A stretch of DNA of 64,000 nt from Clostridium_AT radicumherbarum. GTDB lineage: Bacteria; Bacillota; Clostridia; Clostridiales; Clostridiaceae. Under the pieces are notes generated by a model. It saw only the letters and a list, made by a program, of their open reading frames with translations, made no database searches and was not told the origin of the DNA. The position numbers were made by a program, and so were the translations under genes. Positions 43,080-51,961 of the stretch are shown one piece after another (positions within the stretch are counted from its first letter, which is position 1; each line of letters begins with the position of its first letter). The stretch is taken from the NCBI RefSeq assembly GCF_045310525.1, contig NZ_JBJHZY010000003.1:62001-126000 (forward strand), written 5' to 3'.

Positions 43080-43337
43080 CTATCGTAACAAAATATCTTT
43101 TATTTCCGGAATACTAAGCCCTCTTTTTTTTAGTTCCTGTATTTCTTTAATTTTCTCTACCGCTTTAGCTCTCGGAAATCGCCTTGTCAGGTTTTCCTCT
43201 TCCTGCTCAAAGGGAAGCATTCCTTCTTCAGTATAGAATTTTAGTGTGCTGTAACGGCATCCTGTTAGGCGTACTAGTTCACCGATGGACACATATTCTG
43301 ATGCTAGTATTTTTTCAATGGTACGCTGACGGGACAT
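43080..43337 (-). CDS. MerR-like HTH protein
   Basis: 85 residues from the ATG at 43337 behind GGGAGGGA. The MerR winged-helix pattern is clear: 'VSIGELVRLTGCRYSTLKFYTEEGML' with the C-terminal 'LKKRGLSIPEIKDIL'. It lacks the long dimerisation helix and effector domain of full MerR regulators. It is immediately downstream of the 331-residue gene and translated from a site overlapping that gene's stop, so the two form one operon. Confidence 0.75.
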   Translation of the reverse strand: MSRQRTIEKILASEYVSIGELVRLTGCRYSTLKFYTEEGMLPFEQEEENLTRRFPRAKAVEKIKEIQELKKRGLSIPEIKDILLR

Positions 43338-43352
43338 ACAAATCCCTCCCAA

Positions 43353-44348
43353 TCATAAATATATTGGATATTTTCTTAAACGGACACCGTGAATTGGCAT
43401 TTTACCACCATTAAATGCATATGGTACGGCTTCATAGATGAGATTATCTATTTTTATAAGCGGCACAGCCCCTTCACGTAAAACAGTATAGTTATGACCC
43501 TTTTCCCTAAGCCGTGTCAGTACATCACGCAATCGTTCTTCTTTACCTTCGAAATAAGCTTCAGTTTCGATAAAAACAGATTGAGAACGCTCAAAAACAG
43601 GGAAAGCAAAAGTGATACCTGTACCTGTAGGAGTACTCATAGCAGCTCTTTTTAGCCTAAGAAATTTCTTTATTGCTATTTCTAGTGAACTATGAATATC
43701 AACAGGTAAAACTTTTCTTGCCAGATTGCTGTTTTCGTACAATTCACTCATGCGTACTCTTACCCATTTCAACTCCTCATCGGAAAAGATATCATTAAAG
43801 CAGCCGCTTTCCCGCATCAGCCAGAGCATGAAGATAGACTCATCGGTCATTAGCCCCTCTTCCAGAGTTTCAGCACGAAGGTTTTCAATCACTTTTGTAA
43901 ATAATTCTTCATTACTGCGATATTCCTTCATTGATACACCAGCAGTGTCAAACAGTAAATCACATCCGAGCAAATTCGGAATTTCTTCTAAGGCATGATC
44001 CCCAATAAGAGAATCTGCATAGGCCCTCTCAATTTTTAATAAATATTTCTTTGATAATTTACTGACAACGGTGAGTAAATGCGGAAGAGTATCACTTAAG
44101 CTTTCTTTTCTGCCTAAAACAGCTTTTAAAACTGTTTCTTGATACAGAGTGATTTCAGGTCTCTCCAGATCCTTCCTATTGAAAGTAACCATACCCTTAT
44201 CTATAGTAAATCCTTGCTCCAGATACAATTCTAAAATGGCAGCGGCAGCCATGCAGCGCAGAGCCACTTTCTTTGCATTGGTTAGATGAAGACTATCTTG
44301 TGCATTTAGTGCTACCAGTGAGAAGTTCTGAGAAAAACGAAGTTCCAT
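43353..44348 (-). CDS. Unknown 331-residue protein, weakly GPP34-like
   Basis: 331 residues; AGGAGGAA precedes the ATG. The N-terminal part 'AKKVALRCMAAAAILELYLE' with 'GFTIDKGMVTF' and a helical continuation weakly recalls GPP34 (GOLPH3-like) lipid-binding proteins; that is a low-confidence impression. The C-terminal part has 'LRLKRAAMSTPTGTGITFAF' and a beta-rich end. No membrane segments, so a cytosolic or peripheral protein. Codon use is more GC-rich than the flanking host genes. Its upstream region contains five copies of a 7-bp repeat. Confidence 0.6.
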   Translation of the reverse strand: MELRFSQNFSLVALNAQDSLHLTNAKKVALRCMAAAAILELYLEQGFTIDKGMVTFNRKDLERPEITLYQETVLKAVLGRKESLSDTLPHLLTVVSKLSKKYLLKIERAYADSLIGDHALEEIPNLLGCDLLFDTAGVSMKEYRSNEELFTKVIENLRAETLEEGLMTDESIFMLWLMRESGCFNDIFSDEELKWVRVRMSELYENSNLARKVLPVDIHSSLEIAIKKFLRLKRAAMSTPTGTGITFAFPVFERSQSVFIETEAYFEGKEERLRDVLTRLREKGHNYTVLREGAVPLIKIDNLIYEAVPYAFNGGKMPIHGVRLRKYPIYL

Positions 44349-44400
44349 AATATTAATTCCTCCTAATTAACAAATTTTTAAAAGTATTTTTTTGCCAATT

Positions 44401-44435
44401 ACTTACTACTTATCACTTACTACTTACTACTTACG
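44401..44435. repeat. Five tandem 7-bp repeats upstream of the 331-residue gene
   Basis: ACTTACT, ACTTATC, ACTTACT, ACTTACT and ACTTACG lie in perfect register, 53 bases before the minus-strand start, where the promoter should be. Confidence 0.7.
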
Positions 44436-44652
44436 ATTTAAGTGTAGCATCTTTACATTATTCTGTCAATATTACATTTTTATATATTTAATCATAATCA
44501 TAGTATTATTTGAATATCCTGTAACTAAGCAGACGCTGCATGAATAAGACAGTTAACGACATATGTCGCGTACCCATGGGGGTAAAACTCCGCTGGGGTG
44601 ACAGCCTGAAGTCAACAACTCCCCCAGGCTGTCATATAATAATCAGACTCTT

Positions 44653-44736
44653 GTTTTAATTACCCTTGATATGAATGTGGCAAAACATGCAGATAGGATA
44701 ATTAAAATTGAGGATGGGGTTGTAAGTGAGGATTAA
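44653..44736 (+). pseudogene. C-terminal remnant of an ABC transporter ATPase
   Basis: The frame VLITLDMNVAKHADRIIKIE followed by DGVVSED and a stop matches the H-loop-to-end region of MacB/LolD-type ATPases (usual form VTHDxxxAxxADRIIxIxDG), with Leu in place of the catalytic His. No upstream ATPase motifs exist, so only a 3' fragment survives. The GACAGCCTG/CAGGCTGTC hairpin at 44599-44634 lies just before it. Confidence 0.7.
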
Positions 44737-44956
44737 AAGTTATTGTATGCCTGTAAGTAGCGTAAAGGATTTTACGTAGCCGATAAGTGGTATAGAGGCT
44801 TTTTTTCACTAAGTATATACATATTAGTAAATAGGATTTCGCGGCATATATTCACACCGTTATTGTTAATAATGTTGATATATAAATAAAATAAGGGGAT
44901 GTAAAATGTTTTTAATTACTTATATGAATAAAGTAGTATTTTCTATTATATTGAAA

Positions 44957-44976
44957 TACACCTATTCATACACCTA
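44957..44976. promoter_or_regulatory. Second-segment arm-type site, right
   Basis: TACACCT-N5-TACACCTA, same format as 43011-43030. It lies 114 bases inside the decayed att copy at 45091. Confidence 0.5.
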
Positions 44977-45090
44977 ATACGATGTACTTTAGCATAATAT
45001 CTTAACATAAGATAAACATCATTATCTGAGATTATTGATTTAACATAACAAGATATAACAATATATAATTATCTAGAATCAGCTTTCTCG

Positions 45091-45137
45091 GATTCATAAT
45101 CAGTAGGTCGTGGGTTCGATTTTCTTTAGGAGCTCCA
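45091..45137. repeat. Decayed third copy of the tRNA-Thr 3' end
   Basis: GATTCATAATCAGTAGGTCG is followed by TGGGTTCGATTTTCTTTAGG and AGCTCCA. It differs from attL/attR at four positions (anticodon CGT to CAT and three C-to-T in the T/acceptor arm). It marks the outer edge of an older insertion. Confidence 0.85.
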
Positions 45138-45261
45138 GTTTATGAATGGTTTGAAAATTTATAAACTATTACACCTAACGGAATATAGACAGAGTCTATT
45201 CATGAAGAACCTATAGATAATACAATTAATGATAATGTTACACTACATAGTCCACAAAAAC

Positions 45262-45292
45262 AAAAACCCGAGAGAAACCTCGGGTTTTTGTT
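45262..45292. terminator. Strong terminator at the island's right border
   Basis: AAAAACCCGAG (45262-45272) and CTCGGGTTTTT (45279-45289) form an 11-bp stem, with T-runs on both strands; it serves the minus-strand lipoprotein gene. Confidence 0.88.
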
Positions 45293-45294
45293 TT

Positions 45295-45891
45295 TTATTT
45301 ATTCGAATTAAGAGAAGCAAACGCCTTTTGCAGATTTCCCGTCATAGCATTTAATAGATCATCATTAGGTACAATAATCCAACTCTTTTTATCATCACTT
45401 TTAACTAAATTTATTGTTACTTCAGTAGCAGTCATTTCTGCCTTAGGATCATTAATACTATTTGAAAAATATTGGTCTACGAGCTTTTGAGATTCTTCAT
45501 CACTTGTCTGATTTCCACTAAAAGCTTGTGCCATAAAAGTTGGTAATAAATCAGAAATCATTTTTCCAGTAATTTTTACTAAATCAACTGAGGTTATCTT
45601 AGCCTTAACTGTTGCGTTATCACCCTTTACTTCAGATGATTCAATCTGATAATCAAGCTTTGAAAATACTTCCTTAACCACCTTTTCTTGTTCAGTATTA
45701 TCATAATTTAATCCGCTTTTGGTGTCAGATTTAATAAATTTAGCAGCAGTGACTACATCTTGTTTTTTTAATGCATCAAAGAAACCTGAAACAGATTCAT
45801 CGGGCTTCGGCATTTTAGAACACCCTAGCAAAGAGAATATTAGTGTTGTTAATAATAAAACACTAAGCACCTTTTTAAAAGATATTTTCAT
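45295..45891 (-). CDS. Lipoprotein with DUF4878/DUF5105-like domain
   Basis: 198 residues from the ATG at 45891 behind GGGGGA. A type II signal peptide 'SVLLLTTLIFSLLGC' gives the lipid-modified Cys at about residue 23. The following 'DESVSGFFDALKKQDVVTAA' and later 'VKAKITSVDLVKI' are typical of the small NTF2-like extracellular domain of DUF4878/DUF5105 lipoproteins. Anchored outside the membrane; function unknown. Confidence 0.8.
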   Translation of the reverse strand: MKISFKKVLSVLLLTTLIFSLLGCSKMPKPDESVSGFFDALKKQDVVTAAKFIKSDTKSGLNYDNTEQEKVVKEVFSKLDYQIESSEVKGDNATVKAKITSVDLVKITGKMISDLLPTFMAQAFSGNQTSDEESQKLVDQYFSNSINDPKAEMTATEVTINLVKSDDKKSWIIVPNDDLLNAMTGNLQKAFASLNSNK

Positions 45892-45906
45892 AGTTAAATC
45901 CCCCAA

Positions 45907-46589
45907 TAAATATAATTTGCATTTAAATTATATACTCTGATTTTGGAAAAGTAAATGTCTACTAAGTTATATATAATTAGAAAAAATTTAATTTGAAGGT
46001 ATGATAAACATAGTAAAGTATTAGAACTTATTGAAGGGGAATCAAGTCTATCTGATGATGAAATTTATAATATAATAAAGCTTACTGTTAAATAAGCAAA
46101 AAGATAATAATGTAGTAAGTCAATAACAAAAATTTCTGGGATAGCTCCTCATTATATTGAAACTTTTATAAAAAAAGATATATAGTTAGCAATGCTAAAT
46201 AATCCATCTATAAAACTTAATGAACTCGACACAATACATATTGTGTTACGTTCATTAAAAGTCCCATAAGACATTAATAAATAACGTCACATAGGACTTT
46301 TTTATGTCGTTGAGATATGAATTTGTAAAAATTAAAATTAACTATATTATGATTAAATAAAGTGTCCGCTGGGGACACCAATGGAGGCTATTAAGGAAAT
46401 AGTGGAACCCATAAGAAGTGAAAAGAAGATTTTAGAAATAGACAAGACCAAAGTTAGTAAATAATTAAATCCGGGGGAGAAATCCTTAGGATCTTTTATA
46501 TTTTAGAGGGATCGTAAGTTGAATGCAGAATATAATAATAACACTAAAACACAATGAAAAATAAATGAGAATTCAAATGGAGGTAAAGT
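45907..46589. other. 683-bp region with gene remnants and a terminator
   Basis: Short coding-like scraps without starts are seen: 'YDKHSKVLELIEGESSLSDD' (from about 46000) and an ATG-led 'MEAIKEIVEPIRSEKKILEI' (46381-46464). AAAAGTCC pairs with GGACTTTT across 46257-46302 as a terminator-like structure. No intact gene. Confidence 0.5.
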
Positions 46590-46982
46590 TTGGTTATGGA
46601 CGATTTTAAAGGTATACTTAATTATTATAAAGATGAGTTAAAATGGAACCCGCCTTTTGCTGAAGCACTCTCTAAATATTCTCCAGATGGGTTAAAAGGG
46701 TATTTAGTAATGCGTGAATCTATTCAAAATGGGCATTTGCCAAAAAAGACAAGGGAATTAATTTTCACTATATTAGATAGTTTAGATGATGAAGTAAGTG
46801 GTGCAAAGGCACATGCTGTTTCCGCAATAGAATCAGGTTTAACTATGGAAGAGTTAGTAGAAGCATTTGTAATAGTAACTATTGTAAAAGGTATTAATGT
46901 ACTATGTAAAGCAGGTGTTGAAGCAATTAAATCGGCAGAGGAGAGATTGCAAGAAATAAATGCAACTAATAAGAATCAATAA
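46590..46982 (+). CDS. Carboxymuconolactone decarboxylase (CMD/AhpD-like) family protein
   Basis: 130 residues from a TTG five bases after GGAGGT; an ATG at 46596 is the alternative. The CMD core is visible: 'LPKKTRELIFTILDSLDD', 'AKAHAVSAIESGLTMEELVEAF'. The CxxC redox pair of AhpD is absent (the only Cys is near the C-terminus), so peroxidase-reductase activity is unlikely. Single gene with a GGCTACA/TGTAGCTGC terminator at 46986-47011. Confidence 0.8.
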   Translation: MVMDDFKGILNYYKDELKWNPPFAEALSKYSPDGLKGYLVMRESIQNGHLPKKTRELIFTILDSLDDEVSGAKAHAVSAIESGLTMEELVEAFVIVTIVKGINVLCKAGVEAIKSAEERLQEINATNKNQ

Positions 46983-46985
46983 TGG

Positions 46986-47403
46986 GTGGCTACATTTTGT
47001 AGCTGCTTTTTACTTGCAGATTATTCAAAACAAATTAACAATAATATTTATTATTTTAACACTGCCTTAATAATAAATGTGTAGAATAATAAGGTCCCCC
47101 TTTTAATTCACAAATATTAAGCAGTTGGAAGCATAAACTACCGACTGCTTATTATTATTAAAAAAAAATAATAATTATAAACTAATGATTAGAGTTATCA
47201 ACAAGCAATTGTGCGTAATGTTATTAAAATCGTTGCACTGGATTACTAGAAGCTGTAGTAGCTTTTGAAGCCTACAGCTTTATTATATAAAAGAGCAAGA
47301 AATAGGCATGGAGCTTTAGAGCAAAAATAAATAAGAATTTACAATTTATTTACAGAAGATAGTTCTTCTTTATGATATTTTTATTATAAAGAAGGTGAGC
47401 CAA
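46986..47403. other. Intergenic stretch with three terminator-like hairpins
   Basis: GGCTACA/TGTAGCT with a following TTTTT (46986-47011), AAGCAG.../CTGCTT (47112-47149), and AAGCTGTAG/CTACAGCTT with TTATTAT (47250-47287). The last may end a short transcript. No genes seen. Confidence 0.55.
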
Positions 47404-47523
47404 TTGAAACTTGATAAAACTAAAATAAGGATAGTATGGGCAATAATTATTGTAACGATGCTAGGCCCATTTGTAATGACATTTATAATTAATGGCTTTA
47501 GAATGTTGATTAAGAAACATTAA
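47404..47523 (+). CDS. 39-residue single-span membrane peptide
   Basis: TTG start behind AAGGTGAG. MKLDKTKIRI is followed by a hydrophobic stretch 'WAIIIVTMLGPFVMTFII' and a basic tail RMLIKKH. Clear ribosome site and topology support a real small gene; function unknown. Confidence 0.6.
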   Translation: MKLDKTKIRIVWAIIIVTMLGPFVMTFIINGFRMLIKKH

Positions 47524-47832
47524 CTAAATAATTGGACAAAGCAGAAATCCTCCTTTTAGCATAGAAGTTACTATGTGGAAGGTAGGTGGTGAAATGCAAA
47601 CAAGATTATAGGACAATAATGCAGGGCCTGTAGCGTATATTACCAATGACCAAGAAATAATATTTTTAAGGCATATTAGGATGATATTTCTTTGAGAAAA
47701 TAAGCCATTTTTAATTTATGGGAATTAATTATAATAATGTTAAATTCTCTTAATATATATTGAATTATGCTAATTAAGCAGATAAAATAAAATTGTTATT
47801 AAATTATATACTGAGAAATTAGGTGAATTATA

Positions 47833-47988
47833 ATGACTATAAATAGTGAAATTGAAGATTTAAGAGCTAAACTAAATATAATGATTTCAGCTAAAGATAT
47901 AATTACCAACGATTTAGAATTATTAGATTTAAGTGTTGAGCTTGACAAGAAAATAAATATCTTCATTTATAATGAGTATGCTAGATAA
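47833..47988 (+). CDS. Spo0E-like aspartyl-phosphate phosphatase
   Basis: 51 residues starting at an ATG seven bases after AGGTG. The Spo0E pattern is present: 'IEDLRAKLNIMI' in helix 1, then 'LLDLSVELDKKINIFI' with the signature SxxxD (SVELD) in helix 2. Such proteins dephosphorylate Spo0A~P and hold back sporulation. Short terminator GAGC-AGAG-GCTC plus T8 follows at 47996-48018. Confidence 0.8.
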   Translation: MTINSEIEDLRAKLNIMISAKDIITNDLELLDLSVELDKKINIFIYNEYAR

Positions 47989-48197
47989 AAAAGGAGCAGA
48001 GGCTCATTTTTTTTGTTTTGATATGCATAATATATAAGGATTGATTTAATTAGGTGCAATTATTTACCTTTTGATTAATTTATCTTAGTTATTATATAAT
48101 AAAAGTGACATACAGTTCTCTATGATTACCTCTAAGCATAATATTATATAATTTAGGTGTTATGTACTTAAATACATTTAGAAATGAGGTATTGGCT

Positions 48198-49070
48198 ATG
48201 AAATTATCTTCAAAATCTATTGCATTAATTGTTGCTTTTATTCTTATCATTGGTGTATTTATTACAGGACAACTTTTAGGTAGGACTAAGGAAGTTAAAA
48301 ACAACTATAAGCCTCAAGTATCAGAAAAGGGTGATTTGAAGCTTATTAATCCTAAGGTTGATAAAAGTATTCCAGATTTAAAAGGTGGACCTGAGGTAAT
48401 ACCTAGTCCTCCAGAACATACGCAAGCAGCATCACAGGTTTTTTATAATTCTAAAAATAGAAAGTTAAAACAAATAGCATTGACTTTTGATGACGGACCT
48501 GATGCTTATTATACACCACAAATTCTTGATATTCTAAAAAAGTATAATATTAAAGCAACTTTCTTCATAGTAGGTATACGAGCCCAAGCTCATCCTGAGA
48601 TAGTACAACGTATTTTTGCTGAAGGTCATTCAATAGGGAACCATACTTGGGATCATCCTCTAATGACTAAAATTCAAGCTGATAAGATGCAGGAAGAAGT
48701 AAATAAAACTGAAGAAGAGCTCTATAAAATTACTGGTGTACGGACTGCCATGTTCAGGCCTCCCTATGGGGCACTTGCACCTCAGCAAGTTAAAGAGATA
48801 TCTTCGATGGGGTACAGTATAATAGATTGGTCAGTGGATACTAGAGATTGGGCTAAAACTCCGGCTCCAGAGATAATGAAATTTGTAAGCAAAGAAGTTT
48901 ATCCAGGTGGAATAATTCTTCAGCACTGCGCTGGTGGAAAAAACCAGGATTTATCGAATACTGTTAAAGCGCTTCCTGAAATAATAAATTTACTTGAAAA
49001 ACAGGGCTATAGTTTTGTACCAGTCCAAGACATACTAGGAATTCCAAGTACAAAATCACAGTCTTATTAG
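48198..49070 (+). CDS. Membrane-anchored polysaccharide deacetylase (NodB domain)
   Basis: 290 residues from the ATG at 48198 behind GAGGT. Signal-anchor 'SIALIVAFILIIGVFITGQL' then a NodB domain with all motifs: TFDDGPD (metal/catalytic Asp), HSIGNHTWDHP (metal His pair), RPPYGA, DTRDW and ILQH. It removes acetyl groups from peptidoglycan or other N-acetylated polymers at the cell surface; relatives act in cortex formation or lysozyme resistance. Terminator follows at 49133-49161. Confidence 0.92.
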   Translation: MKLSSKSIALIVAFILIIGVFITGQLLGRTKEVKNNYKPQVSEKGDLKLINPKVDKSIPDLKGGPEVIPSPPEHTQAASQVFYNSKNRKLKQIALTFDDGPDAYYTPQILDILKKYNIKATFFIVGIRAQAHPEIVQRIFAEGHSIGNHTWDHPLMTKIQADKMQEEVNKTEEELYKITGVRTAMFRPPYGALAPQQVKEISSMGYSIIDWSVDTRDWAKTPAPEIMKFVSKEVYPGGIILQHCAGGKNQDLSNTVKALPEIINLLEKQGYSFVPVQDILGIPSTKSQSY

Positions 49071-49132
49071 ATAAATTATAATATTTATAAATAAATTTAA
49101 ACTACTATCACAAAAAATACAGTAGAAGAAAG

Positions 49133-49161
49133 CTCTCTATAATTAGGGAGCTTTTTATTAC
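49133..49161. terminator. Terminator between convergent genes
   Basis: AAAGCTC and GAGCTTT stem with CTATAATTAG loop, then TTTATTA. Confidence 0.75.
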
Positions 49162-49223
49162 TATACTGAATTTTTTATAAAGCTTCATGTCTCAAAAAGG
49201 TGCATTCCATGAGAATACATCAT

Positions 49224-51038
49224 TTATTTTTGTAAGACAATTTCATACTTATGTGAACCAGATTTAGTTTTTAAAATATTATTTGATAAACTATCTTTAT
49301 ATTCTTTGCCGTCAATTAAGACATCTGTAAGATCATAACCTACATCACTAAAATCAATAGTTCCTTCACCTGTTACATTACTTAATATTATTTTATTATC
49401 TGATACACTTACAGCATCATTGTCCCAAAACGGCATATCACATGCTAAGCCAAAAACTCCTGGAACATTCCCATGATACCATTCTATGTTTACGCCTTTG
49501 CTGGGATGAATACTATTGAACAATAAAAAAGAAGGTATATACATTGCTTGATTCATCCAAAGTGGTGCTGAGTAGTTCATTTCGAATCCATAGGGAGGTT
49601 GCGTTTCAACTATATTTAAGAAACCCTGGGGGGAATCTATATTATCGCCTATTTTATGCCTTTGCAATAATGTCTTTACTATTGTATTACTTTTAAGTCG
49701 ATATTTACTATCTTGGGTAACTTGTGATAATAATTCATACCCTAGAGGGTATTGAATTATAGAATACCCTAATTGAGAGTCACTTGCTTTATTTGCATAG
49801 TTACCATTTTTATCCACCATATGGGGATTCATATTATTTTTTACTGAAAAATTATTAATAATAGTGTGTTCTGCATTTAATGTACATTTATTTATAATAT
49901 TTTCATTTTGATTATTATAAAAAATACTATTTGCTTGCAATAATGTTGCAATAAAAAGTCCATGCATTGTTTCTATTGAACTTACATTTGCTTGTCCATC
50001 TTTTGTAGTTAAATATCTAAATGCTCCACCATCAATACTGCTATCCCATACTGCATTTATCATAGCTGGTATATAAGTTTGGGCAATTTGACTAATATCT
50101 TTATCACCTGTAATTAAATAAGCCATACTTAATCCTCTGATATAAGCTCCACCCATATCATCGTATCTAAAGTTATCATAGGGATATAGTTTTTTCCCAA
50201 CCTTGTTATTCATAACATCATAGGTTTCACTTATCAGATTGGTTGATTTATTTCTAACCCTCCATATAGATTTCAAAATATTTAACGCTTCATTTTTATA
50301 AATTTGTTTCGTAGAATCAGTCTCATATGCCGTTAGTAATGCTTGAGCACAACTGACACTTTGGCTTCCTAATTGGCTTTCATAGCCAAAAGTATCTGAC
50401 ATTATTGGTTTTCCTGTAGAAGTATTTATTTGGAACCATGCTAAATTATTAGATGGATTTATACAATTATTTAATAAACCGCTTGCTATTCTATTCATTA
50501 ATGGTTTATAGGTAGAATCATATTTAGCTAAATATGAAATGAATTCTAGGATAGTAGCTTGTCCATTTGTACCTGCCATAATAGATGAATTATCAACTAC
50601 TTTTTCATCCTTGGTAGAGAATACAGGTACTATATTGTTTGCCGGTAAAACCTTTGATAAGAAATCCGCTGTTTTTTTTGCAGTTTCAAGGTATTTAACA
50701 TCTCCAGTTGCCATATATGCAGATATAGTTGAGAGTCCACTAATGAAATCAATAAACGGCTCACTACTTTTTGTTGAATAGTTATAAGCTTGAGTTGGTA
50801 ATTGAGCTTTTTTATCTAAATAAAATTGCATACCTGAAAAAGCATAGCTTGCAGCATCTACACCATCTTTATAGGTAATCTTTAAATTATCATTTTGAAG
50901 ATTACTTTGTAAGTTTTGCTTAATAGGATAATTATTTTGGATAACCGGAGTTGAATGCAGATTAGTTTCATTAAAATACACCATAAGTAAAACTGATATT
51001 AATATTACTGACATTATTAGAATAACTTTCTTATTCAT
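49224..51038 (-). CDS. Secreted or anchored alpha-helical protein, six-hairpin glycosidase-like
   Basis: 604 residues; N-terminal signal/anchor 'VILIMSVILISVLLMVYF'. The body is a series of helical hairpins with repeating 'YLETAKKTADFLSKVLP', 'ALLTAYETDSTKQIYKNEAL' and 'GGAYIRGLSMAYLITGDKDI', as in (alpha/alpha)6 barrel enzymes that act on polysaccharides. The last 80 residues are beta-rich. No conserved catalytic pair can be assigned confidently. Two T-rich ends suggest monocistronic transcription. Possible role in exopolysaccharide or envelope glycan turnover. Confidence 0.65.
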   Translation of the reverse strand: MNKKVILIMSVILISVLLMVYFNETNLHSTPVIQNNYPIKQNLQSNLQNDNLKITYKDGVDAASYAFSGMQFYLDKKAQLPTQAYNYSTKSSEPFIDFISGLSTISAYMATGDVKYLETAKKTADFLSKVLPANNIVPVFSTKDEKVVDNSSIMAGTNGQATILEFISYLAKYDSTYKPLMNRIASGLLNNCINPSNNLAWFQINTSTGKPIMSDTFGYESQLGSQSVSCAQALLTAYETDSTKQIYKNEALNILKSIWRVRNKSTNLISETYDVMNNKVGKKLYPYDNFRYDDMGGAYIRGLSMAYLITGDKDISQIAQTYIPAMINAVWDSSIDGGAFRYLTTKDGQANVSSIETMHGLFIATLLQANSIFYNNQNENIINKCTLNAEHTIINNFSVKNNMNPHMVDKNGNYANKASDSQLGYSIIQYPLGYELLSQVTQDSKYRLKSNTIVKTLLQRHKIGDNIDSPQGFLNIVETQPPYGFEMNYSAPLWMNQAMYIPSFLLFNSIHPSKGVNIEWYHGNVPGVFGLACDMPFWDNDAVSVSDNKIILSNVTGEGTIDFSDVGYDLTDVLIDGKEYKDSLSNNILKTKSGSHKYEIVLQK

Positions 51039-51271
51039 GAAATCACCACCATATATACATTAATTTAAATACTAACATATATAGGCATATTTTGTATACT
51101 TTTTTCAAAGTTTGGATTATGTTCCTCAGACTGAATAATTAAAATTAGAATAAATATAATAGCATATATAATATTTAATAAGATTATATAAAAAAGACTT
51201 TTAGTGAATAAATCCACTTTATTATCACATATTATATCTAAGTAACTTAAGAAACTAGGTGGTGAAGCAGC

Positions 51272-51430
51272 TTGAGTAAAAAAGATGATTTCAATGATTT
51301 AAGTGGAGTTAATGCAAAAGCTTTAGGAAATTTCACAAAAAATGCAATAAAGCAGTTTGAAAATAATATTGTAAATCAGACAGATTATTTAGAAAAGGTG
51401 GAAGAAGCCACTCAGGAGGATAAAAGTTAA
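51272..51430 (+). CDS. Small acidic protein, 52 residues
   Basis: TTG start six bases after AGGTGGTGA. 'DFNDLSGVNAKALGNFTKNA' and 'NNIVNQTDYLEKVEEATQED' give a short acidic helix pair. Strong ribosome site and a strong terminator (TGGCAGCCA/TGGCTGCCA, 51439-51485) support it. No family recognised. Confidence 0.6.
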   Translation: MSKKDDFNDLSGVNAKALGNFTKNAIKQFENNIVNQTDYLEKVEEATQEDKS

Positions 51431-51438
51431 AAAGATAG

Positions 51439-51485
51439 TGGCAGCCATAAGACTTTTATAATAAGTCATATGGCTGCCATTATTT
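51439..51485. terminator. Long bidirectional terminator hairpin
   Basis: TGGCAGCCAT (51439-51448) pairs with ATGGCTGCCA (51470-51479), and inner AGACTT with AAGTC; followed by TTATTTTATT. It also lies at the end of the minus-strand repeat gene. Confidence 0.85.
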
Positions 51486-51961
51486 TATTCTACTTCATCC
51501 CTTCCCATATGATGAGGCATTGGATGCATTGGGTGCATTGGATGCTGTGGATGCATTGGGTGCATTGGGTGCATTGGGTGAATTGGATGCATTGGGTGCA
51601 TTGGATGCTGTGGGTGCATTGGGTGCATTGGATACATTGGGAAATAAGGATGATAGTATGGATGCATGTAGTGATATGGACGACGTTGTCTTGACATCAT
51701 ATCATCATCAGAGTATTCGCTCATATCAGATTCCATTTCATGGTCCATTGGCATCTGATTATTTTCCATCATCATTGGGCTTACGTTATACATCATAGGG
51801 CACATGTACATATATGGGCACATATGCATTGGTTCCATCATATAAGGCATTGGCATGTTACAACCCATATGATGGTGATGGTCGCTTGTTCTGCGGCGGT
51901 CTTGATCTGCATTGATATCTAATTCATCATTGATATCCTCTTCTGGAAAACTATAATACAT
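51485..51961 (-). CDS. His/Met/Pro-rich repeat protein, possibly spore coat or metal-binding
   Basis: 158 residues; strong GGAGGG ribosome site. After an acidic start and HHHHMG, there are two Met/Cys/Tyr-rich blocks ('MCPYMYMCPMMYNV'), then from about residue 105 an array of H-P-M and H-P-Q triplets (13 or so) ending HHMGRDEVE. Encoded as repeated 9-bp ATGCATTGG-type units on the DNA. Met- and His-rich arrays bind copper or silver in other proteins; His-rich coat proteins such as CotD are also alike. No homolog can be named. Confidence 0.75.
   Translation of the reverse strand: MYYSFPEEDINDELDINADQDRRRTSDHHHHMGCNMPMPYMMEPMHMCPYMYMCPMMYNVSPMMMENNQMPMDHEMESDMSEYSDDDMMSRQRRPYHYMHPYYHPYFPMYPMHPMHPQHPMHPMHPIHPMHPMHPMHPQHPMHPMHPMPHHMGRDEVE

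Noticed and set aside
44599..44634. GACAGCCTG/CAGGCTGTC hairpin as a terminator or riboswitch
   Set aside because: It has no T-run and no known aptamer pattern; it may be a remnant of a lost gene's control region.
51520..51798. Ala/Leu/Asp-rich repeat frames on the plus strand opposite the His/Met repeat gene
   Set aside because: They are antisense readings of the 9-bp repeat; only the minus frame has a ribosome site and a sensible start.
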